Part shown: piece by piece, positions 1 to 6,434 of the stretch
How positions within the stretch are numbered: the first letter of the stretch is position 1
Layout: each line of letters begins with the position of its first letter
DNA from: Lentisphaeria bacterium
Lineage (GTDB): Bacteria > Verrucomicrobiota > Lentisphaeria > Oligosphaerales > Oligosphaeraceae
Assembly (NCBI GenBank): GCA_016302725.1
Contig: JAEDNB010000120.1
Location: forward strand, 1 to 6,435
DNA: 6,435 nt
Reading direction: 5' to 3'
Notes under the pieces: model-generated
What the model was told of the DNA's origin: nothing
The model's input: only the letters and a program-made list of their open reading frames with translations
Database searches by the model: none
Position numbers and translations under genes: made by a program

Positions 1-2
1 CT

Positions 3-80
3 CCCCACGCCCAGGCCGCCTTCTTCCAATGGCAGGATGACCAGGACGGCCTCTGGAGCAGCCCCCTCTGGCTCCCCTAA
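3..80 (+). CDS. C-terminal tail of an unidentified upstream gene (5' end outside window)
   Basis: The frame starting at base 3 is open from the window edge to a TAA at 78-80 and encodes 25 residues ending in FFQWQDDQDGLWSSPLWLP. The peptide has ordinary protein composition. Of its 25 codons, 23 end in G or C, matching the strong C-ending codon habit of the GH78 gene that follows. The competing frame starting at base 1 has only 18 of 26 such codons here. The stop lies 34 bases before the ATG at 115, so this gene and the GH78 gene are probably co-transcribed. The fragment is too short to assign a family. It is also a short piece of evidence overall, so it could be chance, but it explains the region better than a GH78 N-terminal extension. 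Confidence 0.55.
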   Translation, partial: PHAQAAFFQWQDDQDGLWSSPLWLP

Positions 81-114
81 TTTCCACCTCCCGCCCCCAC
101 GCTATCGCGCCTCT

Positions 115-2508
115 ATGCCCTCCTCCCCCTTCCCCGCCTCCTGGATCGCCCCGGCTGACCAGGACAACAAGCCCAATGCCACCTTCCGAGCCTACCGCTC
201 CTTCTCCCTGGAGGATGTGCCCGCCCAGGCTCTCCTTCAAGTCAGCGCCCAGGCCCTCTGCCGGGTCTTTCTCAACGGCCAGGAGGTGCTAAATGGCCCC
301 TCCCGGGGCACGGCCGCCCTGCAATTCCGGGAAAGCGTCCCTGTGGCCCCCTTCCTGCGCAAAGGCCTCAACCACTTGGCGGCCATCGTCCACTCTCCGG
401 TGACGGAGAATTTTTTGGCGCCGCCAGGGGAGCCGGCCCTTTGGGTAGAGTTGGAGGGCATCTTGGGCACGGACGCCCAATGGCGTCTTCAGCAGGCTCC
501 GGAGATCCGGCGGGAGGTGCCTTTCCACACCTTCCAGACAGGCTACATGGAGTGGCGGGATCTGACCCAGGCTCCCGGCGACGCCTGGCTGTTGGGGGAA
601 CTGCCCGGAGAGTGGCTCCCCCCCAGGGTCCTGCCCCCCACCCATCCCCTGGCCCGCAAGCTCCTCTTGGAGACGGGACTTCCTCCCCAGCACCGGGAGA
701 GCATCCCCCCCCTGCGTCTCCTGGCCCTCCGCCAAATCGAGCCCGTGCCTCCCGAGGTGGAGGCCCTTTCCCCCGCACGCCTGGTCAACGCCCTCCCCCT
801 GTCCCCGCTCCCGGAAGGACGCCTCCTCCACCCGGAATCCCTGTGCTCCTCCCCCCCCACCCAGGAAGCCCTCCTCCTCCCTGACCCTCAGGAAAATCGG
901 GGTCTCTCCCTGGTGCTGGACTGGGGACAGGAAGCCATCGGGCGACTGGAGGTGCTTCTGGACGCCCCGGCCGGCACGGTGGTGGACGTGACCTATGGAG
1001 AGGAACTGTGGAGGGAAAAGGGGGATCGGCTGCCGGCGGCCTTCGCCTGCAACGAGCACTACAACTTCACTGACCGCTACCTTCTCCGGGAAGGGGAGAA
1101 CAGACTGGGAAATCTCGTCTGGGAGCGGGGATGCCGCATGACCCAGCTCACCTTCCGCCACTTTTCCCGCCCCATTCGCCTGCACAGCGCCCGCTTCCAT
1201 CTCCATCGCTATCCCTTCCAGGAACGGGGCAGTTTCCAGGCCAGCGACCCCCTCCTCTCTCAAATCTGGTCCCTCTGCCGCCGCACCCTGGAAAGCTGCG
1301 CCACGGACATCTTCCTAGACTGTCCCTGGCGGGAACGGGCCTTCTGGGTCAACGATCTCCTGGTGGAAAGCGCCGCCTCCCTGGCGGCTTTCGGCGCCTC
1401 CCCCATCCACCAAAGAGCCTTTCAGCTGGCCTTCTCCCAGCAACGCCCCCAGGACGGGATGATTCCCGGGGTCTGCCCCGCCCCTGAGGGAGACTTGCGG
1501 AAAAGCCTGGTCCTTCTCCCCACCAACTTCTTCCTCTTCCAGACCCTCCACCACTACTACATGGCCACGGGAGACAAAGCCACCGTCGCCTCTTCCCTCC
1601 CCCATCTCCGGAAAATCCTGGAAGGCTTTGACGCCCTGACCGGAGAGGACGGCCTGGTGAAGGTTCCTCCCGAGGTCTGGAATTTCTACGACTGGGGATA
1701 TGATCTCTACGGATACTCCTTCTCCCCCGCCCAGGAATCCATGCTCCAGTATCTCCGCATGACGGCGGAAAAGCTCTATCTGGCCCTCTGCCGGGAATGC
1801 CAGACAGACCCCCAGCGGGAAAACATCCCCGCACGAGTGCAACGGATTCGGGCCGCCACGGAAGCGGCTTTTCTGGATCGGAAGAGGGGAGTCCTGGTGG
1901 ACAATGTGCTCTATCAGGGCAAGCCGGGAAAGCTGGTGAGCCAACTCCCCCACGCTCTGGCCCTCCTCTCGGGAGAAGCGCCCCCGGAATGCCGGCAAAG
2001 CTTCCTCCAAGCCATCCACAACCCCGACCTCCTCTCCCCCGACCTCTACCTCCACGCCCCTATCTTCCAGGCCACCGCTACCTGGGGAAGCGAGAAAGAC
2101 AAGGCAAAGGCCCTCGCCCGCATCCGCACCTACTGGGGCGACTGCCTCAAAGCCGGATACGACACTCTCTATGAGGCAGGTGTGGGCTCTCTGCGGGGAA
2201 AGGAAGCCTACGGCGGAGCGGGAAGCCTCTGCCACGGCTTCGGCACCTCCCCCCTCTGCTTCTTCTCCGAGGCCCTCCTGGGCATTCAACCCCAAAAGCC
2301 CGGTTTCCAGGAATTCACCCTCCGCCCCGCCCTCCTGGATCTCACCTCCCTGGAAGGACGCGTCCCCACCCCCCAGGGAGAGATCCAGCTCCAATGCCAG
2401 CGCACCCCGGAGGGCATTCAGGCCGAGGTGACGGTTCCCCCGGACACCACCGCCCTCCTCCCCCAGGGAACCCGCCTCCCCCCAGGCAAACATACGGTGA
2501 GACTCTAG
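115..2508 (+). CDS. Glycoside hydrolase family 78 (alpha-L-rhamnosidase-like), cytoplasmic
   Basis: Predicted 797-residue enzyme expected to hydrolyse terminal alpha-L-rhamnosides by inversion. Domains in order: an N-terminal beta-sandwich (about residues 1-130) with the sugar-binding-type FLNGQEVLNGP at 52-62; a concanavalin-like domain (about 260-365) with LDWGQEAIGR at 268-277; an (alpha/alpha)6 catalytic barrel (about 370-705); and a C-terminal beta domain starting after PGF. The motif DCPWRERAFWVND (402-414) aligns with the GH78 active-site motif and keeps Asp402, Glu407 and Asp414. Glu687 in DTLYEAG matches the second catalytic Glu, and NFYDWG (523-528) matches another conserved pocket motif. 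Asn413 replaces the usual Gly of WxGD. The start at 115 is preferred because the family's N-terminal motif (ASWIAP) begins just after it; an in-frame ATG at 37 would overlap the upstream gene tail and add 26 low-complexity residues. No signal peptide and no clear ribosome binding site are visible. The family is confident, but the exact sugar is not, since GH78 annotation covers diverse rhamnosidase-like enzymes. Confidence 0.88.
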   Translation: MPSSPFPASWIAPADQDNKPNATFRAYRSFSLEDVPAQALLQVSAQALCRVFLNGQEVLNGPSRGTAALQFRESVPVAPFLRKGLNHLAAIVHSPVTENFLAPPGEPALWVELEGILGTDAQWRLQQAPEIRREVPFHTFQTGYMEWRDLTQAPGDAWLLGELPGEWLPPRVLPPTHPLARKLLLETGLPPQHRESIPPLRLLALRQIEPVPPEVEALSPARLVNALPLSPLPEGRLLHPESLCSSPPTQEALLLPDPQENRGLSLVLDWGQEAIGRLEVLLDAPAGTVVDVTYGEELWREKGDRLPAAFACNEHYNFTDRYLLREGENRLGNLVWERGCRMTQLTFRHFSRPIRLHSARFHLHRYPFQERGSFQASDPLLSQIWSLCRRTLESCATDIFLDCPWRERAFWVNDLLVESAASLAAFGASPIHQRAFQLAFSQQRPQDGMIPGVCPAPEGDLRKSLVLLPTNFFLFQTLHHYYMATGDKATVASSLPHLRKILEGFDALTGEDGLVKVPPEVWNFYDWGYDLYGYSFSPAQESMLQYLRMTAEKLYLALCRECQTDPQRENIPARVQRIRAATEAAFLDRKRGVLVDNVLYQGKPGKLVSQLPHALALLSGEAPPECRQSFLQAIHNPDLLSPDLYLHAPIFQATATWGSEKDKAKALARIRTYWGDCLKAGYDTLYEAGVGSLRGKEAYGGAGSLCHGFGTSPLCFFSEALLGIQPQKPGFQEFTLRPALLDLTSLEGRVPTPQGEIQLQCQRTPEGIQAEVTVPPDTTALLPQGTRLPPGKHTVRL

Positions 2509-2549
2509 CCCTACCCCTCCAGAATCTGGCGCCCCCCAGGAAAGGCGAA

Positions 2550-3626
2550 CTAGGAGACGCCCTTCTTCTTTAGGGGGCGGCAGGTTTCCCCGGGAACGAG
2601 GACGGGAGGCAGCAATTCCCGGCGGGGGGAGAAATCCCGGGAGGTCATCATCTCCTCCAGGATCTCCACCCCCCGGAAGCAGAGCTCCTTCATGGGCTGG
2701 GCCAGATGGGAGACCTTCAGCGGCAAACTGGAAAAAGCCTCCCCCAGGTCAAAGCTGGTCACGCTTAACTCCTCCGGCATCTTGATGTTGCAGAAGGACG
2801 CCTTCTGGAAGAGCTGGGGCAGAAAGACCGCATTGGTGGCAAAAAAGGCGGTGGGCCGCTCCGGAGACAGCAGCAGGGTGACCACGTCGCTGGAAATGGT
2901 GGGTTCCATGCTGTCAAAGGCAATCTCCCATTGGGGAGAAACGGAAAGCCCCGCCGACTCCATGGCCTGGCGAAAGCCCGCCAGACGCTCCTGCTGATCC
3001 AGGCAAAAATGGGCGTTGCTGGCGTGGATGACCCCAATGCGGCGGTGCCCCGCCCGAATCAACATCTCCGTGGCCTGACGCGCCCCCTCCTGACACTGGT
3101 TCCCCACAAAGGACAAGGCAGAATCCCCAATCTCACGGTTCAATTGCACCAGGGGAACAGAGGAGGCCCAGGAACGCAACAGCTCCTTCAATGCCTCCGA
3201 AATGGTGGTGGGCATGTAGAGAACCCCGTCAGGACGACGCTCCAACACCTCCCGCAAGACCTGCACCTCCGACTCCAGGGTGAGACAGTAGATGGAAAGC
3301 TGCACGCAGATGTTCCGGGCCTTCAACGCCTCGTAGCAGGAGAGGATGATCCGCTGAAACAGGGGCTCCTCCCGCCCCGGCAACACCAACACTACCGTCC
3401 GGCTGGACGTCTCCGCCGAAGGATAGGAACGATATAGCCCCTTGTATTGCACGCTCCGCAACAACCCCTCCTCCGTCAATAGCTTCAAGGCACTGTTCAA
3501 AGTGGCCAGACTCACCTGATACCGCTTCTGCAAGGCCCGCACAGATTCCAGTTTCTCCCCAGGCAACATGCCCTGGAGACGCTCCCGCAAACACTGGTGC
3601 AACTGAAGATATTTCTTCTCTCTCAT
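2550..3626 (-). CDS. GntR/LacI-hybrid transcriptional regulator, AraR-like architecture
   Basis: A 358-residue cytoplasmic DNA-binding protein, likely a sugar-responsive repressor. Residues 1-68 form a GntR-type winged helix: GEKLESVRALQKRYQVS (23-39) is the typical entry into the recognition helix region, followed by LKLLTEEGLL (47-56) and the wing. Residues 77-350 resemble a LacI/GalR periplasmic-binding-protein-like effector domain: DGVLYMP (133-139), HRRIGVI (194-200), AFFATNAV (260-267), ELSVTSFD (286-293) and a C-terminal LLPPVLVPGE (338-347) are in the order expected for that fold. The same two-part design is known in Bacillus AraR. The ATG at 3626 has a weak GAGAAG five bases upstream, and the next in-frame ATG would remove DNA-binding residues. 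The gene converges on the GH78 gene and lies 162 bases downstream of the GH123-like gene on the same strand. A dyad 11 bases before its start suggests autoregulation. The effector sugar cannot be read from the sequence. Confidence 0.9.
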   Translation of the reverse strand: MREKKYLQLHQCLRERLQGMLPGEKLESVRALQKRYQVSLATLNSALKLLTEEGLLRSVQYKGLYRSYPSAETSSRTVVLVLPGREEPLFQRIILSCYEALKARNICVQLSIYCLTLESEVQVLREVLERRPDGVLYMPTTISEALKELLRSWASSVPLVQLNREIGDSALSFVGNQCQEGARQATEMLIRAGHRRIGVIHASNAHFCLDQQERLAGFRQAMESAGLSVSPQWEIAFDSMEPTISSDVVTLLLSPERPTAFFATNAVFLPQLFQKASFCNIKMPEELSVTSFDLGEAFSSLPLKVSHLAQPMKELCFRGVEILEEMMTSRDFSPRRELLPPVLVPGETCRPLKKKGVS

Positions 3627-3637
3627 GGGGGCTTCTC

Positions 3638-3653
3638 AATGTGTCGCTACATT
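3638..3653 (-). promoter_or_regulatory. Candidate operator dyad upstream of the regulator gene
   Basis: The plus strand reads AATGTGTCGCTACATT: perfect five-base arms AATGT and ACATT around a six-base spacer with a symmetric central CG. Twelve of 16 positions are symmetric. It lies 11 bases upstream of the regulator ATG and downstream of the -10-like box, where a bound repressor would block transcription. A central CG with outward TGT and ACA elements resembles operators of AraR-type and other GntR-headed regulators. Binding by this regulator is inferred from position and symmetry only. Confidence 0.45.
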
Positions 3654-3662
3654 CAAGGGTAA

Positions 3663-3679
3663 AGTGTATCTAATATACT
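3663..3679 (-). promoter_or_regulatory. AT-rich dyad overlapping a -10-like box for the regulator gene
   Basis: On the minus strand the hexamer TATATT (3677-3672) matches five of six bases of a sigma-70 -10 box and sits in the only AT-rich island of this intergenic region. No good -35 hexamer is seen at 16-18 bases spacing; at 17 it is CCTGTC. The same bases form an imperfect inverted repeat on the plus strand, AGTGTAT-CTA-ATATACT, with six of seven arm positions matching. It could therefore be a promoter, a second operator half a few turns from the 3638-3653 dyad, or both. The promoter call is weak without a -35. Confidence 0.33.
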
Positions 3680-3681
3680 CT

Positions 3682-3704
3682 CCTTCCTGGGAGAGACAGG
3701 AAGG
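3682..3704 (-). repeat. Perfect 8-base inverted repeat in the regulator upstream region
   Basis: CCTTCCTG (3682-3689) and CAGGAAGG (3697-3704) are perfect inverted repeats separated by seven bases. It sits just upstream of the -10-like box, so as DNA it would span the -35 area, and as RNA in read-through from the GH123-like gene it would form a hairpin. No T-run follows it on either strand, so a terminator role is not supported. Confidence 0.5.
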
Positions 3705-3735
3705 GCGGAAGGTCTTCCCGGGACATTTCCGCCCT
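3702..3735 (-). repeat. Perfect 9-base inverted repeat, hairpin-forming, between the GH123-like gene and the regulator
   Basis: AGGGCGGAA (3702-3710) pairs perfectly with TTCCGCCCT (3727-3735) around a 16-base loop, within which GTC and GAC could add a small inner stem. It shares bases 3702-3704 with the inverted repeat at 3682-3704, so the two cannot both form at full length. Read on the minus strand it is followed by a pyrimidine-rich stretch but no clean T-run. It may be an RNA-processing or attenuation-like structure, or part of the 3' end of the GH123-like transcript. Confidence 0.5.
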
Positions 3736-3746
3736 CTTTGGGGAAG

Positions 3747-3778
3747 GGCGCCCCTCCTGGGGCAGGAGGAGCGGCGCC
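3747..3778 (-). terminator. Strong GC hairpin behind the GH123-like gene, probable terminator or 3' stabiliser
   Basis: GGCGCC (3747-3752) plus CCTCCTG (3753-3759) pair with CAGGAGG (3763-3769) plus GGCGCC (3773-3778), with a three-base loop and a three-base bulge. The stem begins 10 bases after the stop of the GH123-like gene, a typical terminator position. On the minus strand it is followed by CTTCCCC, a poor T-tract, whereas on the plus strand it is followed by TTTTCCTT. It may therefore stop antisense transcription more efficiently than sense, or simply protect the mRNA end. The hairpin itself is clear; the terminator role is inferred. Confidence 0.5.
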
Positions 3779-3788
3779 TTTTCCTTGG

Positions 3789-6335
3789 CTACTGCAGTTC
3801 CTGCAGGAGTTGTCCGGCCTCCCGGCGGAAGAGTTGGAAAGATTCCTCCTCCAGGGCATAGTCATCCAGATATCGAAGGATATCCTTCATGGAGAGGAGT
3901 TTTTTTGCCTTTTCCACCAGTTCTTTCTTTTCGGGGGTCTGGGCGTGTTTTTCCACGGCCTTCCGGAGGAGGACCAGATATTCATAGTCTTCCATGCTTT
4001 CGCCGATGATTTTCAGGCGGATGCTGGGGATGGGGGAGCCGTCGGGCAGATCATAGAGTAGGACGCCGTCTCCGTTGCAGCTGTAGTTGTTGTTTCTCCG
4101 GGGATTTTGATTGTTGAGGAAGGCGGTGGCCCAGTAGAGGATGCCGTCGAAGTCGTATTTGAAGGTCGCCCAGGCCAGGATTCTCCAGGCGGCGGGGGGC
4201 AGATCCAGGTGGTAGTTGGGATAGGGGAACCATGGCCCGGAGCAGGGGTACCACCAGACTTCCTTGCCCTCCTGCCGAGCCTCCTGCATATTCCGGTAAT
4301 GGACCCAGTGGAGTTGGGGGACCCAGATATCCACTCCCCGGAACTTTCGGGAAGGCATGAGGGAGCAGGCTCCGGTCAGAAGGGTTTTCAAGCCGGGGGC
4401 CGCCTCCTTCAGAATCTCCATCCGGCGGCTCACAAACTCCCGGTTTTCATTGCCCGGCTCGTCAAAGGGATAGGCATAGGCATACGCCAGCAGTCCCTTC
4501 TCCCGATAGTGATCCCCTATGGCCTTCCAAAGCTGGAACCACTCCTCCTCGCTGTATTTTTCATACTCGCCCGGCTGCACCTCCGGCCCCACATAGAAGC
4601 CGGTGGCCCCTCCCTGGAGATACTCCTCCACCATGGCATCATAGTGGACGGGATGGTAGGCGAAGGTGCCGTCCTCCTGCTTGTCATCGTAGAGGGGGCC
4701 AATCTGCGCCATGACCTCCCGGGGCAGAAGCCGGTCCGTCTTGAAGATGATGGGGGAGAGCCGGTTGTCCAAAAGCATCAAGGCGTATTGGTGGATGGTT
4801 TGCCGGAACTCCTCAGGGGTGCGCCCAGTTCCCGCGAAATGGAGATTGTAGATTTCCCGTTCCCAGATGGAGAAGGCGGTGCGCATGCTCTGCTTCCGGG
4901 GAAGGGCGAAATCCCAGACTTGGAGGGAGACGGGAATCCGCCGGAGTTCCTGGCCCTGGGCAAGAACCCGGATTTCTCCCTGGTATTTTCCGGCAGGCGA
5001 CTCCTCGGGAATGCGAAGATTCGCCCACACGGCCCGCACCTCCATGGGGGCCAGGGAGAGGGGGGATTCCAGAGGATAGAGGGGATCCGGATAGGCTCCC
5101 GCCCCCCGCACGCTGGGATAGCCCACGGAATCCGCCAGGGCCTCCTCCTCCAGGAAGAGACGCCAGCAGGAGGCAGGCAGCACGGCGCCACCCTCCCCCC
5201 GCAATTCTCCCGCCTCCAGGGTGATGCCCTCCACGGCCTCTTTCCCCGTGAACAGCACCACCTGGAAATTCTCCTGTTCGTTCCGGGCCGCCGTCAATTC
5301 CACCTTCTCCCCGCCCTGGGGAACATAGGGAAGATCCCGGAAGACCCGAACCATGGCCCCCCGGGGCTCCACACCCAGACCCTTCTGGGCTGCCTGGATC
5401 GCACGACGCGCCTGAAGAGACGCCTCATCCACAGGGAAGAAGTGATAGTCGTTCACCAACAGAGGAGAACCATCCTTCCGGGACACCCGCAGGGTGACCT
5501 GGTCGCACCCCTGGGGGAAATCCAAGGCGAAGCGCCCCTCCGGAGAGAGGGAGACCGTCCGCACTTCTCCGGAGAAGTCCGCCAGCACCTGGGCGTCGGC
5601 GGGAGCATTCAGGGTCATGCCCTGAAGGTTCAGCCGTTCCATGCGCAGAGGGGTTTCCGCAGCCGTCCCCATACGCAGATAGGCGCTGTCCCTCGGCTTC
5701 AGAAGTTGTCCCCGGATATAGCGGAAGCTGCTGAACTCGGCGGGTCTTCCATCGGGGCGGTGGGTGCCGTTGTCACTGAAGGAGCGGTGGAGATTGAAGC
5801 GATAGAGATACTTGTCGGGGAAGGCGTCCAGGAAAAAGGAGCAAGCGGGGATGCGGCATTCCAGCGTCCAGCCCTCCTTCCCGATTTGGGTGGCGCTTTG
5901 CACCTCTCCGGGCTCCCCCCGGTATCCGCTGCCATACTCCGCATCGATGTAATCCAGGGTGGAGCCGCCAGTGGCATAGAAGAGCCAGTGGACCACATCC
6001 TGCTCCCCGGGAGCCATGAAGAAGAGTTCCAGGCAGTCGTTGTAGGGGCGTTCCGGATTGATTTCTGCGGGATTGGCGTCCTGGCAGAAGGCCCCCACGT
6101 AGAGGAACTCCGGGGTCCACTTCAGGTAGTAGCGAGTCTGTTCCCGGGCCAGTCCCTGGTCGTTGGTCAGCTGGAGGCCGGTGAGCTCCACCGCGTCCTT
6201 CCACTCTTCCGGCTTCAGGTTGCCATCCAGGGTGGGGATGATGGTGGCCCTGGGAATCTCCAGGTAGGCGTCGGTGGCGCGGAAAAGGGAGGCCATGGGA
6301 AAGAGAAGAAGAAGGAGGAGGAGGGACTTTTTCAT
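3789..6335 (-). CDS. Exported GH123/DUF4091-family glycoside hydrolase-like protein with CBM9-like domain
   Basis: Predicted 848-residue secreted or periplasmic protein. Residues 1-23 are a signal peptide: MKKS, a seven-Leu core, then a likely cut after RATDA. Residues about 30-205 resemble a CBM9-like carbohydrate-binding fold (TLDGNLKPEEWKDA, LYVGAFCQD, NDCLELFF). A beta-rich linker follows. TAARNEQENFQ (348-358) and ANLRIPEESPAGKYQGEI (438-455) mark the Ig-like front of the DUF4091/GH123 module. The barrel spans about 480-770 and contains YAYPFDEP with Asp625-Glu626, the acidic pair used in characterised GH123 beta-N-acetylgalactosaminidases (acetamido-assisting Asp, acid/base Glu). IPSIRLKIIGESMEDYEYL (769-787) is a typical ending. 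The ATG at 6335 is chosen because the signal peptide starts there; a TTG at 6362 would put nine odd residues before it. No ribosome binding site is obvious. Family membership is strong; GalNAc specificity is unproven because most DUF4091 proteins are uncharacterised. Confidence 0.87.
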   Translation of the reverse strand: MKKSLLLLLLLFPMASLFRATDAYLEIPRATIIPTLDGNLKPEEWKDAVELTGLQLTNDQGLAREQTRYYLKWTPEFLYVGAFCQDANPAEINPERPYNDCLELFFMAPGEQDVVHWLFYATGGSTLDYIDAEYGSGYRGEPGEVQSATQIGKEGWTLECRIPACSFFLDAFPDKYLYRFNLHRSFSDNGTHRPDGRPAEFSSFRYIRGQLLKPRDSAYLRMGTAAETPLRMERLNLQGMTLNAPADAQVLADFSGEVRTVSLSPEGRFALDFPQGCDQVTLRVSRKDGSPLLVNDYHFFPVDEASLQARRAIQAAQKGLGVEPRGAMVRVFRDLPYVPQGGEKVELTAARNEQENFQVVLFTGKEAVEGITLEAGELRGEGGAVLPASCWRLFLEEEALADSVGYPSVRGAGAYPDPLYPLESPLSLAPMEVRAVWANLRIPEESPAGKYQGEIRVLAQGQELRRIPVSLQVWDFALPRKQSMRTAFSIWEREIYNLHFAGTGRTPEEFRQTIHQYALMLLDNRLSPIIFKTDRLLPREVMAQIGPLYDDKQEDGTFAYHPVHYDAMVEEYLQGGATGFYVGPEVQPGEYEKYSEEEWFQLWKAIGDHYREKGLLAYAYAYPFDEPGNENREFVSRRMEILKEAAPGLKTLLTGACSLMPSRKFRGVDIWVPQLHWVHYRNMQEARQEGKEVWWYPCSGPWFPYPNYHLDLPPAAWRILAWATFKYDFDGILYWATAFLNNQNPRRNNNYSCNGDGVLLYDLPDGSPIPSIRLKIIGESMEDYEYLVLLRKAVEKHAQTPEKKELVEKAKKLLSMKDILRYLDDYALEEESFQLFRREAGQLLQELQ

Positions 6336-6401
6336 GGAGCCAGGGGGGAATTGGAGGAACAAGAAAGGGGGGGATGGTTGTTTTTTGGGTGGCTGGGCCG
6401 T

Positions 6402-6434
6402 TTACTTCTGGGTCTGCCGGGACAAGGAGCGATA
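6402..6434 (-). CDS. Possible C-terminal tail of a gene upstream of the GH123-like gene (5' end outside window)
   Basis: On the minus strand, one frame entering from the right edge encodes YRSLSRQTQK and then TAA at 6404-6402. A charged, polar end like this is ordinary for a bacterial protein, and it would leave 66 bases before the GH123-like ATG. In the other two minus frames, one remains open well into the GH123-like gene as its shadow frame and the other gives a Pro-, Lys- and Ser-rich, low-quality peptide. Ten codons are too few to be sure. The gap at 6336-6401 shows no convincing promoter, which would fit co-transcription from this gene. Confidence 0.3.
   Translation of the reverse strand, partial: YRSLSRQTQK

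Noticed and set aside
441..884. Pro-rich plus-strand frame inside the GH78 gene
   Set aside because: Low-complexity Pro/Gly/Ser product in a shifted frame over an intact, motif-bearing GH78 reading frame, with no sign of a frameshift.
289..2493. Long antisense open frames of 324 and 392 codons opposite the GH78 gene
   Set aside because: Their products are Gly/Glu-rich with no domain-like motifs, and they mirror the C-ending codons of a strongly supported GH78 gene. They are shadows of GC-rich coding sequence.
2509..2549. Shared bidirectional terminator between the convergent GH78 and regulator genes
   Set aside because: Only a five-base stem (TCTGG with CCAGG) and a tight CCAGA/TCTGG palindrome are present, with no T-run on either strand.
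2931..3437. 168-codon plus-strand frame opposite the regulator gene
   Set aside because: It lies wholly within a regulator frame that has clear GntR and LacI-like motifs, and its product shows no recognisable family features.
6301..6325. Purine-rich GAA/GAG-type tract as a simple-sequence repeat
   Set aside because: It is the complement of the Leu codons in the signal-peptide core of the GH123-like gene, so it is explained by coding.
6336..6362. TTG start at 6362 for the GH123-like protein
   Set aside because: It places nine unrelated residues in front of a textbook signal peptide that begins at the ATG at 6335.
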